DNA of 64,000 nt. Source: CAVXTF01 sp963701375 (GTDB lineage Bacteria > Actinomycetota > Acidimicrobiia > Acidimicrobiales > CAVXTF01). A program made the position numbers and the translations under genes. Below the pieces are notes generated by a model that was not told the origin of the DNA, ran no database searches, and saw only the letters and a program-made list of their open reading frames with translations. The stretch covers positions 310,001 to 374,000 of the forward strand of contig CAVOZT010000001.1 of the NCBI GenBank assembly GCA_963701375.1. Reading direction: 5' to 3'. Positions within the stretch are counted from its first letter, which is position 1. Every line of letters starts with the position of its first letter. Positions 1-9,340 of the stretch are shown piece after piece.

Positions 1-733
1 TCGAGAAGGACTTGCCGAGGAAGGGACCAAGTGGCTGGTATTCGAAGGCTTGGATGTCGCGAGCGGACCAGTCGTTTACGAGCACCACCCCGAAAATGTA
101 TTCGGACGCTTCGGTGACGGGCACGGGCCGGCCGCGTGCGCTTTGAGTTGCGATCACATAACCAAGCTCGACCTCCACGTCGAGACGCTCCGTCGGCAGG
201 TATCGCGGACCCTCCGGCGTCGCGACCATCCCGGATGGACGTTGCACGCTGGTTCCGCTCACCACAACGGTGCCGTTCCGCCCGTGGTATCCCAAAGGTA
301 AGTGTCGCCACGCCGCGGGAAGAGGGTCGGAGCCTGGCCGAAGTATCCGTCCCATGTTCGACGCGTGGTACTCGGAGGCGTAGAAGTCACAGAAGTCCGC
401 GACCTCTACAGGACGGTAGAGGATCGTCGAGCTCAGCGGGAGCAGCGCGTCATCAAGGGCTCCTGTGGCAAGCAACTCAGTCAACGCCGCGTCGACTTCT
501 TCCCACAAACCGCGCCCGGACGACATGAAGCGGTTGAGAGTGGGCTCCTTGAAGTAGTCCTCCGGCAGGTCGAGGGCTGTTAGGCGACCCGTGACCTGAA
601 GGCGATCAAGGTCGAGCGCGAAATCGCCGAGCTTCGCCAACATCCGCGGACGGACGTCGTCGGTGCGTCCGATCCCGTACCCTTCGACCGCGTGCGACAG
701 ACCGGTGGTTCCCGCAGAGTCGACCTCGCTCAC
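1..733 (-). CDS. fahA: Fumarylacetoacetase (partial, C-terminus outside window)
   Basis: Last step of tyrosine/homogentisate catabolism: hydrolysis of 4-fumarylacetoacetate to fumarate and acetoacetate, in the cytoplasm. My translation from GTG at 733 gives a short N-terminal domain, then the family motifs FYASEYHASNMGRILRP, LPLGYHGRNGT, DVEVELGYVI (metal-binding acidic residues) and VLVNDWSARDIQAFEY. The reading frame leaves the window after about 244 residues of the roughly 400 usual for the family. It starts 18 bases after the hpd stop, so hpd and fahA are an operon. The GTG start is chosen because it is the first start after the hpd stop; the sequence just before it has no strong ribosome binding site. 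Identification is from motifs and from the hpd neighbour. Confidence 0.9.
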   Translation of the reverse strand, partial: MSEVDSAGTTGLSHAVEGYGIGRTDDVRPRMLAKLGDFALDLDRLQVTGRLTALDLPEDYFKEPTLNRFMSSGRGLWEEVDAALTELLATGALDDALLPLSSTILYRPVEVADFCDFYASEYHASNMGRILRPGSDPLPAAWRHLPLGYHGRNGTVVVSGTSVQRPSGMVATPEGPRYLPTERLDVEVELGYVIATQSARGRPVPVTEASEYIFGVVLVNDWSARDIQAFEYQPLGPFLGKSFS

Positions 734-751
734 CGCTAACAGGTTGCCGCG

Positions 752-1897
752 TTAAAGGTTGCCGCGCCGCGCTTGCTCGACCTCTATCGCCTCGAACAGG
801 GCCTTGAAGTTCCCTTCGCCGAACCCGGTCGCACCCTCGCGCTGGATGATCTCGGCGAAAAGCGTGGGCCGGTCCGAAAGGTTCTCGGTGAACACCTGGA
901 GCAGGTACCCGCTGCCTTCGACGTCGACGAGGATCCCGAGACGCTGCAGGTCTGCCCACGGCAGGTCGAGACCGTCGCACCTCGCACGAGCGTTTTCGTA
1001 ATAGGTGCCCGGCGGGACCAGGAAGCGCACTCCGCGCCTGCGCAGCTCGTCGACCGAACGCACGATGTCCCGCGTGGCCATCGCAACGTGTTGAACCCCG
1101 GGTCCTCCGTAAGTTTCCAAGTATTCCTGGATCTGGCTCTTGCCCTTTCCGGGTGCCGGCTCGTTTATGGGCATGGTGACAGAAGCACCGTTCCATACGA
1201 CGGTCGAGCGGAGGGCGGAGAACTCAGTCGAGATCTGGTCGGCTTCGAAATGCCTCATCTCGGTGAAACCGAGAACGTTCTCGTACCACTCGACCCATTG
1301 GTCGAGCCTTCCCTCCTCCACGTTTCCGACCACGTGGTCCACCGCGCTCAGCCCCGCAGGCTGACCGAGTCCGAACGTCGGAAGCCTCTCTGTGGTGAAA
1401 CCGGGCCCGAAGACCCCGCCGTAACCGGAGCGGTCCACGATTGCGTGCTCGGTATCGCCGTACGTGGCGATGGTCGCCGACCGGACGAAACCCGACGCGT
1501 CTTCGGTCTGCTTCGGTTCTGAGACCGCACGAGCACCTCGAGTGACGGCCGACTCGAAGGCCGAGTCGACGGCTGTGGTGGCGAAGGCAACCGTGCGCAC
1601 CCCGTCGCCGTGCCGTAGGACGTGCTGTGCCACCTCAGATTCGGGGGCAAGGCCTGCTGTCACCAGGAAGCGGATCGATCCTTGTTGGAGAAGGTACGAG
1701 ACCCGATCGGTGACCCCGTACTCCGGACCCGTGTAAGCGTCGCATTGGAAGCCGAATCCCGACTGGAGCATCTGCGCAACTGAGCGCGCATTTCCGACCC
1801 ATAGCTCCAGGTGGTCGAACCCGGTCAGGAGTCCTGCCGTCGCCGGGACAGCCTCGTCAACCGAGCGGTCCTTTGGGTCTGTTCTAGTGAGAACCAT
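752..1897 (-). CDS. hpd: 4-hydroxyphenylpyruvate dioxygenase
   Basis: Fe(II) enzyme converting 4-hydroxyphenylpyruvate to homogentisate, the entry to aromatic ring cleavage in tyrosine breakdown. The 381 residues match the family length. Two vicinal-oxygen-chelate domains are visible: residues about 25-160 (FDHLELWVGNA) and about 185-350. The expected iron ligands are His in DHVVGNVEEG, His in GVQHVAMATRD and Glu in LFAEIIQREGA. The C-terminal substrate-closing helix is present (GEGNFKALFEAIEVEQARRG). It is first gene of an operon with fahA and is divergent from an Lrp-type regulator across 81 bases. Confidence 0.96.
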   Translation of the reverse strand: MVLTRTDPKDRSVDEAVPATAGLLTGFDHLELWVGNARSVAQMLQSGFGFQCDAYTGPEYGVTDRVSYLLQQGSIRFLVTAGLAPESEVAQHVLRHGDGVRTVAFATTAVDSAFESAVTRGARAVSEPKQTEDASGFVRSATIATYGDTEHAIVDRSGYGGVFGPGFTTERLPTFGLGQPAGLSAVDHVVGNVEEGRLDQWVEWYENVLGFTEMRHFEADQISTEFSALRSTVVWNGASVTMPINEPAPGKGKSQIQEYLETYGGPGVQHVAMATRDIVRSVDELRRRGVRFLVPPGTYYENARARCDGLDLPWADLQRLGILVDVEGSGYLLQVFTENLSDRPTLFAEIIQREGATGFGEGNFKALFEAIEVEQARRGNL

Positions 1898-1978
1898 GCA
1901 ACCAGAGAACGACTTATTGGCCGCTGAGTCAAGACCCTCATAAATTAGTGAGCGATCTGTATATTAGAATGTGGATTT
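1898..1978. promoter_or_regulatory. Divergent promoter region between hpd and the Lrp-type regulator
   Basis: This 81-base gap is much richer in A and T than its surroundings (for example CATAAATTAGTGAG and TGTATATTAGAATG). It separates two divergent genes, so both promoters and any regulator-binding site must lie here. Lrp/AsnC regulators commonly bind such shared regions; that this one does so is inference. No consensus box was assigned. Confidence 0.45.
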
Positions 1979-2488
1979 GTGCCACAAAATGCTCAATCAT
2001 CGGTCGTTCTGGACGGGATAGACCGACGCTTGCTGAAGGCCCTTGCAAACACTCCGCGGGCTGGGCCGGTAGTGCTTGCTCGCCAGCTCGAGGTGGCTCG
2101 CAACACGGTCCAGGCGAGGCTCGACAAGCTCGTCGCCCAAGGCGTGATTGCGGGATTCGGTCCCGAGGTCGATCTGGCGAGGGTGGGTTACGCGGTGTCG
2201 GCCTTCATCACGCTCCAGATCGCTCAGGGCCGAGGCAGCGACGTGACCGACCATCTCGGATCGATCCCACAGGTCGTCGAGGTTCACAGGACCACCGGCG
2301 CCGGCGATCTCTTCTGCCGGGTTGTCGCCACCTCGAATGCGCACCTGGCGCAGGTGCTCGACCGGATCCTCGAGGTATCAGGGATCGACAGGACGACGAC
2401 GGCATTGGTGCTGGACACCCCAGTTCCCGCGCGCGTCATGCCAGCGATCGACGCGTTGCCGGTTACCGGGCCCAAGGGTGCGATTTGA
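1979..2488 (+). CDS. Lrp/AsnC family transcriptional regulator
   Basis: DNA-binding regulator of amino-acid metabolism. The N-terminal winged helix-turn-helix (LDGIDRRLLKALANTPRAG..VLARQLEVARNTVQARLDKL) covers residues about 9-60. It is followed by a RAM-like ligand-binding alpha/beta domain (FITLQIAQG, VVEVHRTTGAGDLFCRVVA). At 169 residues it is a usual family length. The start is GTG, with no clear ribosome binding site upstream, so the mRNA may be leaderless or nearly so. It is divergent from hpd-fahA, which suggests control of tyrosine degradation. That target is inferred from position only. Confidence 0.9.
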   Translation: MPQNAQSSVVLDGIDRRLLKALANTPRAGPVVLARQLEVARNTVQARLDKLVAQGVIAGFGPEVDLARVGYAVSAFITLQIAQGRGSDVTDHLGSIPQVVEVHRTTGAGDLFCRVVATSNAHLAQVLDRILEVSGIDRTTTALVLDTPVPARVMPAIDALPVTGPKGAI

Positions 2489-2627
2489 GCCCGACCGGAA
2501 ATCAGAATTCCAAAGCGCTGCTTGACCGGAGGTGCTCTCTGGACCTGGTAGACCGTTCAGTCAAAGGCGGCGAGGTACGAACTAGGAGAATCCCTTCGTT
2601 TCGTCCCCGCCCCGGCCAGGTCACACA

Positions 2628-4226
2628 ATGCTTTCAGTTTCCTCTCTAACCATCGATATCGGTCCGCGGACGCTGGTCAAGGACGCTTCGTTCACCATCG
2701 GTCCCGGAGAGAAGGTGGGACTCGTCGGGCGAAACGGCACCGGCAAGTCCTCGCTCGTCTCCGTGCTCGTCGGCGAGGCGGGCGAGCATTTGCGCGTTTC
2801 CGGCTCAGTTCAGTTGGGCGACAGCGTCGGCTACCTTCCTCAGACGCCGGCGCCGCGGGGACTGGGAACAGAGCCGACAGGTTTCTCCCACGTCTTGTCC
2901 GCAAAGGGTCTCGACCTTTTGGACGATGCACTTGTACGGGCCAGAGATGCGATGGCGCGAGACCCTGAACCGGCACGTATCGCCACGTTCAGCGATCTCG
3001 AAGAGCGGTACAGCCGTCTCGGAGGTTACGAGGCAGAGTCCGTGATGTCCCGGCTCGCAGATGGTCTGGGCCTCGATGAGGGGATGCTCCTCGAGGATCT
3101 CGAAGGATTGTCAGGAGGGCAGCGCAGGCGCGTGGATCTGGTCCGGGTCCTGTTCTCGAGACCCGATCTGTTGGTGCTCGACGAACCGACCAACCATCTC
3201 GATCGTTCGGCCAAACGTTGGCTCATGGAGGAGCTCGAACGGTTCACCGGCGCGCTACTTCTCATAAGCCACGACCTTCGGCTCCTCGACCGTGCCATAA
3301 CGAAGGTTCTGAGCCTGGCCGACGGCAGGTTGACCGAGCATCCTGGCAACTACACGTCGTTCAGGTCGAGCTCCTCGGCCGACCACGCCCGGCGTGAGCG
3401 CGCATCCGCTCTGGAGGCGCGTCAGATCGACCGCTTAAAGGCGCGGGCCGACACCATGCGCAACAGCACCGAGCGCAGAGCCCGCATTGCCAAGTCTCTC
3501 GACACCCGCGTAGCTCGTCTTCAAAGCGAGCGGACCATAGTTACGAAGAAGGAACGCGCATCACGTTTCCGTCTGCCGTCTCCCAAACGTTCCGCTTCAG
3601 TCCCGCTCGCGGCGGAGCGACTCGGCGTCCGTTACGACGGACCTGACGTGTTGCGCTCGGTGTCGTTTGCCATAGGTCGCGGCGACCGCTTGGTTGTTGT
3701 CGGGAGAAACGGTGCGGGGAAGTCATCGCTCTTGCGGTGCCTCGCAGGCGAGCAGATCCCTTCGTCGGGATCGGTTTCTGTCGGTGTCAACGTGACCCTC
3801 GGTTACTTCGCACAGGAGCACGAACAGCTTGACCCGACCATCACCGTCCTCGAGCACATCGACGACTCGGTGCTCACCACCGACCCCGAACGCCGAGCGT
3901 TGCTCGGGGCGTTCGGCCTCGTCGGTGAGATCGCGTACCAGCAGCCGACCACGTTGTCGGGAGGCGAGAAGGCCCGCCTCGCGCTGGCAATGCTCGCCGC
4001 CGGCTACGCCAACGTGTTGGTACTCGACGAGCCCACCAACAACCTCGACCCCAATTCGGTGGAGGCGGTCGGGGCAATGCTCCGCGCGTGGCCGGGAACC
4101 CTCGTCGTCGTCAGCCACGACCGGCGATTCGTCGCGGCGCTAGAGCCGACTCACTGCCTGCTGCTTCCAGCAGAACGATTCGACGTGTGGCGCGAAGAGA
4201 ACCTGGGAGAGGCCGAGCTCCGCTGA
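2628..4226 (+). CDS. ABC-F family ATPase (translation factor/antibiotic-resistance type)
   Basis: Soluble protein with two ABC ATPase domains and no membrane segments. Domain 1 has Walker A GRNGTGKSSL, signature LSGGQRRRVDL and Walker B LVLDEPTNHLD. Domain 2 has GRNGAGKSSL, LSGGEKARLAL and LVLDEPTNNLDP. A basic interdomain linker (about residues 255-330, rich in Arg and Lys) fits the P-site tRNA interaction motif of ABC-F proteins, which act on the ribosome. The 532 residues are typical. Which ABC-F subgroup this is (EttA-like, Uup-like or resistance-type) cannot be decided by eye. The following methyltransferase gene starts 18 bases later, probably in the same transcript. Confidence 0.93.
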   Translation: MLSVSSLTIDIGPRTLVKDASFTIGPGEKVGLVGRNGTGKSSLVSVLVGEAGEHLRVSGSVQLGDSVGYLPQTPAPRGLGTEPTGFSHVLSAKGLDLLDDALVRARDAMARDPEPARIATFSDLEERYSRLGGYEAESVMSRLADGLGLDEGMLLEDLEGLSGGQRRRVDLVRVLFSRPDLLVLDEPTNHLDRSAKRWLMEELERFTGALLLISHDLRLLDRAITKVLSLADGRLTEHPGNYTSFRSSSSADHARRERASALEARQIDRLKARADTMRNSTERRARIAKSLDTRVARLQSERTIVTKKERASRFRLPSPKRSASVPLAAERLGVRYDGPDVLRSVSFAIGRGDRLVVVGRNGAGKSSLLRCLAGEQIPSSGSVSVGVNVTLGYFAQEHEQLDPTITVLEHIDDSVLTTDPERRALLGAFGLVGEIAYQQPTTLSGGEKARLALAMLAAGYANVLVLDEPTNNLDPNSVEAVGAMLRAWPGTLVVVSHDRRFVAALEPTHCLLLPAERFDVWREENLGEAELR

Positions 4227-4244
4227 GGTGGGGAAGGACGGGTC

Positions 4245-5008
4245 ATGGCCGACGCGAGCATCAATCCCCTGACTCATCCTCGCTACACGCGATCAACGCG
4301 TACGACCCGCAGTGGGTCTTCGACAATCAGATGGGCCCTAACGTGCTTTGGTTGATGGAGTCTCTCGTCGAAGTGCTGCCGATCGAGCGGGGGATGCGAG
4401 TGCTCGATCTTGGGTGCGGCAGAGCAATGACTTCGATCTTTCTCGCGAAGGAGTTCGGTGCCGAGATCTGGGCGACGGATCTGTGGATCGACGCGTCCGC
4501 CAATCAGGAACGAATCCGCGAAGCAGGCGTCGAACACCTTGTGGTGCCGATTCACGCCGAAGCGCATACCCTTCCCTTCGCTGCTGGTTTCTTCGACGTG
4601 ATCGTGAGCGTCGACTCGTATCAGTACTACGGGACAGCTGATCTGTACATCGCCTACATAAGCTCCTTCCTGCGTGACGGCGGCCAGATCGGGGCTGTCA
4701 TGCCGGCTGTGTTCGAGGAGGTCGGCGCGGAGGTCCCCGACGATCTTGCTCCGTTCTGGGACTGGGAGTTCTGTTGCTTCCACGGACCGGACTGGTGGCG
4801 GACGCACTGGGAGAAGACCGGAAAGGTCCGGGTGGAGCTCTCTGATCGGGTCCCGGACGGCTGGAAGGACTGGCTCAATTTCTCGGAGGTGTGCATGCCG
4901 GATCTCGACGGTTGGCGGAAGGCCGCAGCCGCGAACGAAGTGGCCATGCTGAGAGTCGACGAGGGAAAGCGCATGGGATTTACCCGCATCGTGGCGACGA
5001 AGCTCTAG
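4245..5008 (+). CDS. SAM-dependent methyltransferase, with an apparent frameshift near 4292
   Basis: Class I methyltransferase with motif I VLDLGCGRAMTS, an acidic strand-2 end (IWATDLWI) and FDVIVSVDSYQYYG as the motif IV region. It has a Trp-rich C-terminal part (FWDWEFCCFHGPDWWRTHWEKTG). The substrate is unknown. The natural start is ATG at 4245 after GGGGAAGGACGGG, giving MADASINPLTHPRYTRS. The remainder (NAYDPQWVFDNQMGPN onward) is in another frame, consistent with one missing base near 4292. The longer continuous frame reaching back into the ABC-F gene at 4088 encodes implausible Arg-rich sequence upstream and is rejected as the N-terminus. The reconstructed product is about 254 residues. 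Confidence 0.8.
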
Positions 5009-5057
5009 TCGGCGTCGGCCAACTTCGGGTCTCGGCCACTACTCGGTAGGTTGTGGC

Positions 5058-5873
5058 GTGATGACCACGGCCGACGACAACTGGGAGGCACCCGGTGGAG
5101 TCGTGGCGGGATTCTTCTCCTTCACCGAGATCACCGACCCGAAGGCGCACGCCGCGTACAACGCGTGGCACCAGCTCGACCACCTACCCGAACAGATGCC
5201 GCTCGTGGGAATCGCTCACGGCGAGCGTTGGGTCGTGTCCCCCAGATGCCTTGCTGCCCGGCACTTCGGCAGCGGGGACCTCGCCGACGCGCACTATCTC
5301 ACCTTGTACCTGATGAACCCTCCTCTTCGCGAGACGGTCGATGCCTTCTACGACCTGGCAATTAGGCTGCACGGTGAGGACCGGTTCTTCCGTCACCGGC
5401 GTCCGATCGCAACCGGCGTTCTGCCGGTTAGGCAAGCTCACGCGGCTCCAAGGGTGCAAGTCTCCGCCGCCGCGCTCCCTTACCGTCCCAATCGGGGTGT
5501 GTACGCAGTCGTCCAGTCGCGAGCGAAAGAGCCATCAGCCGGGAACCCGCGCGGATTGCCGGACCAGACAATGAACGATCTACTTCATGTTCCTGGCGTC
5601 GCCGGTGTGTGGACATTCGGTGAAGCAACGATCGCGAGCGACGACGCCGCAACAGATAACGGTCGAGTTGCGACCGGAGAGCGAGGATCAGGCCGGTCGC
5701 TCGACGCTTCGGTCACGATCTGTTTCCTCGACGAAGATCCGGTTTCTGTCTCAGGTGCGATAGGCGACGTTTTTCGGGCCTATTGGGAAGGGGAGGAAAA
5801 CGCACCCGACGTCGCCGGACCGCTCGAGGCGATCGTCCCTTGGTCGTGGGACTGGTTCGACAAAGAGGGCTAG
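5058..5873 (+). CDS. Conserved hypothetical protein, dimeric alpha-beta barrel-like
   Basis: A 271-residue soluble protein without signal peptide. The segment AAYNAWHQLDHLPEQMPLVGI resembles the NxWHxxEHLPE motif seen in EthD-like ferredoxin-fold proteins, and a second similar half follows from about residue 155 (RGVYAVVQSRAKEPS, MNDLLHVPGVAGVWTF). This suggests a duplicated small alpha/beta domain. Function and substrate are not recognised. It is alone on the plus strand, convergent with the LLM oxidoreductase, with 16 bases between their stops. The second ATG at 5061 is equally possible. Confidence 0.75.
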   Translation: MMTTADDNWEAPGGVVAGFFSFTEITDPKAHAAYNAWHQLDHLPEQMPLVGIAHGERWVVSPRCLAARHFGSGDLADAHYLTLYLMNPPLRETVDAFYDLAIRLHGEDRFFRHRRPIATGVLPVRQAHAAPRVQVSAAALPYRPNRGVYAVVQSRAKEPSAGNPRGLPDQTMNDLLHVPGVAGVWTFGEATIASDDAATDNGRVATGERGSGRSLDASVTICFLDEDPVSVSGAIGDVFRAYWEGEENAPDVAGPLEAIVPWSWDWFDKEG

Positions 5874-5889
5874 ACGGAATCGATAGAGC

Positions 5890-6795
5890 TCAAGGAAGAG
5901 TCACCGGCTTCAGGCTGACGCGCTCTGCGAGAGCCGATACTTCGTCCTCCGCCTTGTGCAGGTCACCCGTCACCGACGCGGCAACCAGGCGAGTCACACC
6001 GGAGGCGAGTGCCTTGTCGGCTGATTCCGCGGTTGTAATAGTGACGCCGGTAGAGAGGGTCACCTCTATCGTTTCCGGATCGCGGCCGGCTCTTTCTGCC
6101 TCCTCGTGTAACAGCGCGAGAGCTTTGTCGAACTCGGCCTCACCGATTCCGAGTGGTTGCCAACCGTCGCCGAGCACGGCCGCACGTTTGATGGACGCCT
6201 TCGAATGGCCCCCCACGTGAATCGGTATACCCCCGGCCTGGACCGGTTTCGGATAGGAGTTGGCTCTCGAGAACCTGAAGAACTCTCCGGAGAACGAAGC
6301 GCCGTCGGCTCCTGAGTCGGCCCACAGAGTCCTGAGGACGTCGATGGACTCGTCGGTACGCCTTCCGCGACTGTCAAAGTCCGCGCCGCAGGCTTCGAGC
6401 TCCTCGCGCATCCAACCGAGACCCACACCTAGCCGCACCCTCCCACCCGACAGTGCGTCCAGTGTCGCCACTCGCTTGGCGAGAGTCACGGGGTTGTGAG
6501 CCGGCAGGATAAGGACCCCAGTCGCCAAGCCGAGCGTCGTTGTGCAGCCGGCCAGGAATGCGAGCATGTCGATCGGGTCAGGGACGGGACAGCTGTCGGC
6601 CAGAGGCATCCGGCCCGACCGCCCGTACGGGTAACGGCTCGTGTATCCACTGATCACAAGTGGGTGTTCGGCAGCGACCATCGATTCGAAGCCAAGCGAC
6701 TCGACATGCCGCGCGAATGCACGCATCCAGTCCGGATCGGCGCATACGCCTGCTCCGACCGGAGGCAACACCCCGAAGCGCATTGAAGTCATCAT
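5890..6795 (-). CDS. LLM-class (luciferase-like) oxidoreductase, probably F420-dependent
   Basis: TIM-barrel flavin/F420 oxidoreductase of the luciferase-like monooxygenase superfamily. Recognisable parts are the N-terminal strand MRFGVLPPVG, ARHVESLGFESMVAAEHP, TLGLATGVLILPAHNPVTLAKRVATLDALSGGRVRLGVGLGWMREE, PIHVGGHSKASIKRAAVLGDGW, and a C-terminal alpha/beta cap. Length is 301 residues. The start at 6795 is chosen because CAACAGGAGGA immediately precedes it; the ATGs at 6792 and 6783 are alternatives. The longer open frame reaching 7464 overlaps the opposite-strand UPF0502 gene and is artefactual. Use of F420 rather than FMN is inferred from subfamily resemblance. The substrate is unknown. 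Confidence 0.88.
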   Translation of the reverse strand: MMTSMRFGVLPPVGAGVCADPDWMRAFARHVESLGFESMVAAEHPLVISGYTSRYPYGRSGRMPLADSCPVPDPIDMLAFLAGCTTTLGLATGVLILPAHNPVTLAKRVATLDALSGGRVRLGVGLGWMREELEACGADFDSRGRRTDESIDVLRTLWADSGADGASFSGEFFRFSRANSYPKPVQAGGIPIHVGGHSKASIKRAAVLGDGWQPLGIGEAEFDKALALLHEEAERAGRDPETIEVTLSTGVTITTAESADKALASGVTRLVAASVTGDLHKAEDEVSALAERVSLKPVTLP

Positions 6796-6936
6796 TCCTC
6801 CTGTTGACGAATCGACGCCTCGACCGGAACGTCCCGACGCGTTCGCCGCACACCTTTGCACGGGCGCCGCTTCGCGTGTCGAAAGCGCCGTGCGCCGGGC
6901 CTTAGGCTCCTTGCGGTGGATGCGACCCCAGGCGAC

Positions 6937-7698
6937 ATGACTCCAGCGGACCTGACGTTCGAAGGGGCGGATCCGCCGAGGTCGGTACCCGAACTCACAA
7001 CCGACGAGCTGAGGGTGCTTGGTTGCCTCGTCGAGAAAGAACTGACCACCCCGGACCAGTACCCGCTCACCCTCAACTCGCTCGTACTCGCTTGCAACCA
7101 GCGCTCCAACCGGGATCCCGTCCTCGACCTTGACGAATCGACCGTCTCCGCAGCGGTCACGAGCTCGAAGACCAAGGGTCTTGTTCGCTTCGTCCACCCT
7201 TCTCACGGGCGTTCTGCACTCCGCTACGCGCACATGATGGGAGAAGCACTCGACCTGAGTAAGCGCCAGCTTGCACTCCTGGCGGTGCTGGTGCTGCGTG
7301 GACCCCAGACTCCCGGAGAGCTGCGAGCCCGGACCGAGCGAATGACTACGTTCGACGACCTGCAGGACCTTGAAAGAGAGTTGAGTCGGATGAGCGGACT
7401 CGACCCACCGATCGTCGAGCGGATGACTCGGCGAGCAGGCCAGAAAGAAGACAGGTTCACCCACCTTCTCGGCGGTCCCAACACCTCTCCTCTAGTCGTT
7501 GAGGAAGTTGTTAGTCCCGATCCGAGCACATCAGAGGAATCGCGGACGACGCCGAAGACCGAATGGTCCGCCGCTACCAGCACTGTTCGCTCGGGCGAGA
7601 GGCGGAGGGATCTCGAACTGGAACTCGAGGAACTGCGTGCCGACATGGCTCAGTTGAGAGAGGAGCTAGCCGACCTCAGGCGACAACTCGGGGATTGA
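6937..7698 (+). CDS. UPF0502 (YceH/DUF480) family protein
   Basis: Member of a conserved family of unknown function built of two winged-helix domains. Seen here: LTTDELRVLGCLVEKELTTPDQYPLTLNSLVLACNQRSNRDPV (domain 1), KRQLALLAVLVLRGPQTPGELRARTERM (domain 2), and RFTHLLGG at the end of the conserved core. The C-terminal 25 residues (DLELELEELRADMAQLREEL and onward) form a strongly charged coiled coil. ATG at 6937 is preferred; GTG at 6916 and an upstream frame to 6856 are possible. It is divergent from the LLM oxidoreductase. Confidence 0.85.
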   Translation: MTPADLTFEGADPPRSVPELTTDELRVLGCLVEKELTTPDQYPLTLNSLVLACNQRSNRDPVLDLDESTVSAAVTSSKTKGLVRFVHPSHGRSALRYAHMMGEALDLSKRQLALLAVLVLRGPQTPGELRARTERMTTFDDLQDLERELSRMSGLDPPIVERMTRRAGQKEDRFTHLLGGPNTSPLVVEEVVSPDPSTSEESRTTPKTEWSAATSTVRSGERRRDLELELEELRADMAQLREELADLRRQLGD

Positions 7699-7774
7699 CT
7701 CACGTTCGAGGCAGCGCTCCCTGCCGATTTGGGCTCTGCACGTGAAGAACCCGGGGACTATTAGGGTTCGAGAA

Positions 7775-7936
7775 ATGGCAAGCGCCGACAAGAGCTCAGG
7801 TTCTCAAGGTGCCGACAAAGGCGGACCGCCTGGAAGCGATTCCGACGATCAGCCGGACGAGGTAGACGAGTGGGGCGAGGAGTCGTTCCCCGCAAGTGAT
7901 CCCCCGGCTAGCTGGTCCGGGCCTCCCGACACCTGA
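7775..7936 (+). CDS. Small acidic conserved protein with an ESFPASDPP motif
   Basis: A 53-residue hydrophilic and acidic protein. Its C-terminal half carries WGEESFPASDPPASW. Similar ESFPASDPP-containing short proteins occur in many bacteria but have no known function (recollection, not searched here). ATG at 7775 gives MASADKSSG; an upstream GTG at 7742 would add 11 residues. Lies 76 bases after the UPF0502 stop and is convergent with the following flavoprotein gene, 21 bases away. The conserved tail makes it more likely real than a chance frame. Confidence 0.6.
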   Translation: MASADKSSGSQGADKGGPPGSDSDDQPDEVDEWGEESFPASDPPASWSGPPDT

Positions 7937-7957
7937 GTCGACATCCGCCGTGCAGCG

Positions 7958-9274
7958 CTAGACGGCGTCGACACGGTAGACATCGTCGAACCAACGTCGC
8001 GTAGACGTGCGCGCCGTCGCCGCGCGTCCGGCGACATCTGCGCACTTGGCGACTGTGCGTCCGAATGAGGGAGCCGCGCCGCCGAGCAGCTCGTTCCAGT
8101 AAAGCCCCCAGCCAGGAGCGAGCGCCCTCCCTATCAAAGGGGCCGTGAGGACGCGGCCCACGGCAGATATCGCGCGCGGCCGGGTGACCATCGCTTGCTG
8201 GATCGCGGCGGTGGTCCGATGGTACGGCAGGTGGTCACGCGCAAGACTTCTCAGGTATGAGGCGGCCGGCTCGCCCGGGTTCTCGAGCAAAGCGAGACCT
8301 GCGGATCTGCCACTCGTGAGCGCCTGGGTGATTCCTTCTCCTTGGAGGGGGTTGACCAGGCCGGCGGCGTCGCCGACGAGAAGCGCGGAATTCCGGCCTG
8401 CAACCGTGCCGACCATTCCCATCTTGAGCCAACCACCGAGCACGCGTCGTGTAGCGCCTTTGCCCGTCCGGTTGAGCTCTCCTTGGAAAAGGCCAAGCCC
8501 GGCAACGTGTTCGAGGAACGGATCGAGAAGCTTGACGGCGTCGGCGCCCCTCCGCTCTGAGAGAGTTCCGACTCCGATGCCGGCATTGGATCCGCCTTCC
8601 GGCGACGGGAAGACCCACCCGTATCCGGGGACGGCCGACCAGGGCGTCTGTTCCCACAGCGCGATTGTCGGTAACGCGACTCCTACCTCGAGATACGTGC
8701 GGACAGCGAAACCCCACTGAACCTTTGATCTGTCCACGAGGCCGAAGGCTTCTGCGACTCGGCTTGTTGCCCCGTCTGCGCCGATGACTGCAGCCGCTTC
8801 GAGTTTCCGGCCGTCCGCGATATCGACCCTTGTCACACCCTTGTCGCGCCCCACCGACACGACCTGACCCTCGAGTGCGACGGCTCCGGCGACGAGGGCC
8901 GCCTCTCTGATCTTTGCGTCAAGGTCCAGGCGTCTCGACGCGAGCGCGTACCCCGGATAGGTGACGCCCCCCGTGCATCTCAAACGCACCGAACGCCGGT
9001 TCGGGCCCACCACGAGCATGTCGCCTACCGGCAGAGCGCCTGGGACATCGATCCCGAGTTGCTCGAGCAGACCGACTGCGCGAGGCCCGAGAAGGTCTCC
9101 GCAGGCTTTGTCCCTGGGGAAGGTTGCCTTGTCCACCATGGCGACCCTCGCTCCGCCTGAGGCCAGCGTCAGTGCGGCCGCGCTGCCACCAGGCCCGGCA
9201 CCGACGACCACGACGTCGAATTTCCCTGCTAGCAACCTGGTACTCCTCCTAGTGTCGAACAAGGATCCTCGCAT
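7958..9274 (-). CDS. Geranylgeranyl reductase family FAD-dependent oxidoreductase (menaquinone reductase-like)
   Basis: Flavoprotein with an N-terminal FAD dinucleotide motif DVVVVGAGPGGSAAALTLA and KATFPRDKACGDLLGPRAVGLLEQLG, the signature of the geranylgeranyl reductase family. A second FAD contact NSALLVGDAAGLVNPLQGEGI lies at about residue 310. Family members saturate isoprenoid chains: chlorophyll, archaeal lipids, or menaquinone (MenJ in actinobacteria). The demethylmenaquinone methyltransferase gene lies divergently 66 bases away, which favours menaquinone side-chain reduction; this is inference. Length is 438 residues from ATG at 9274. A shorter start near LLAGKFDVV, at about 9235, would fit related proteins better. 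Confidence 0.88.
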   Translation of the reverse strand: MRGSLFDTRRSTRLLAGKFDVVVVGAGPGGSAAALTLASGGARVAMVDKATFPRDKACGDLLGPRAVGLLEQLGIDVPGALPVGDMLVVGPNRRSVRLRCTGGVTYPGYALASRRLDLDAKIREAALVAGAVALEGQVVSVGRDKGVTRVDIADGRKLEAAAVIGADGATSRVAEAFGLVDRSKVQWGFAVRTYLEVGVALPTIALWEQTPWSAVPGYGWVFPSPEGGSNAGIGVGTLSERRGADAVKLLDPFLEHVAGLGLFQGELNRTGKGATRRVLGGWLKMGMVGTVAGRNSALLVGDAAGLVNPLQGEGITQALTSGRSAGLALLENPGEPAASYLRSLARDHLPYHRTTAAIQQAMVTRPRAISAVGRVLTAPLIGRALAPGWGLYWNELLGGAAPSFGRTVAKCADVAGRAATARTSTRRWFDDVYRVDAV

Positions 9275-9340
9275 CTGTACGGCATCTATACGGACGGCAT
9301 CTACTGGACGGACCCCCGGGTCCGGAATGCTTGGAGATCA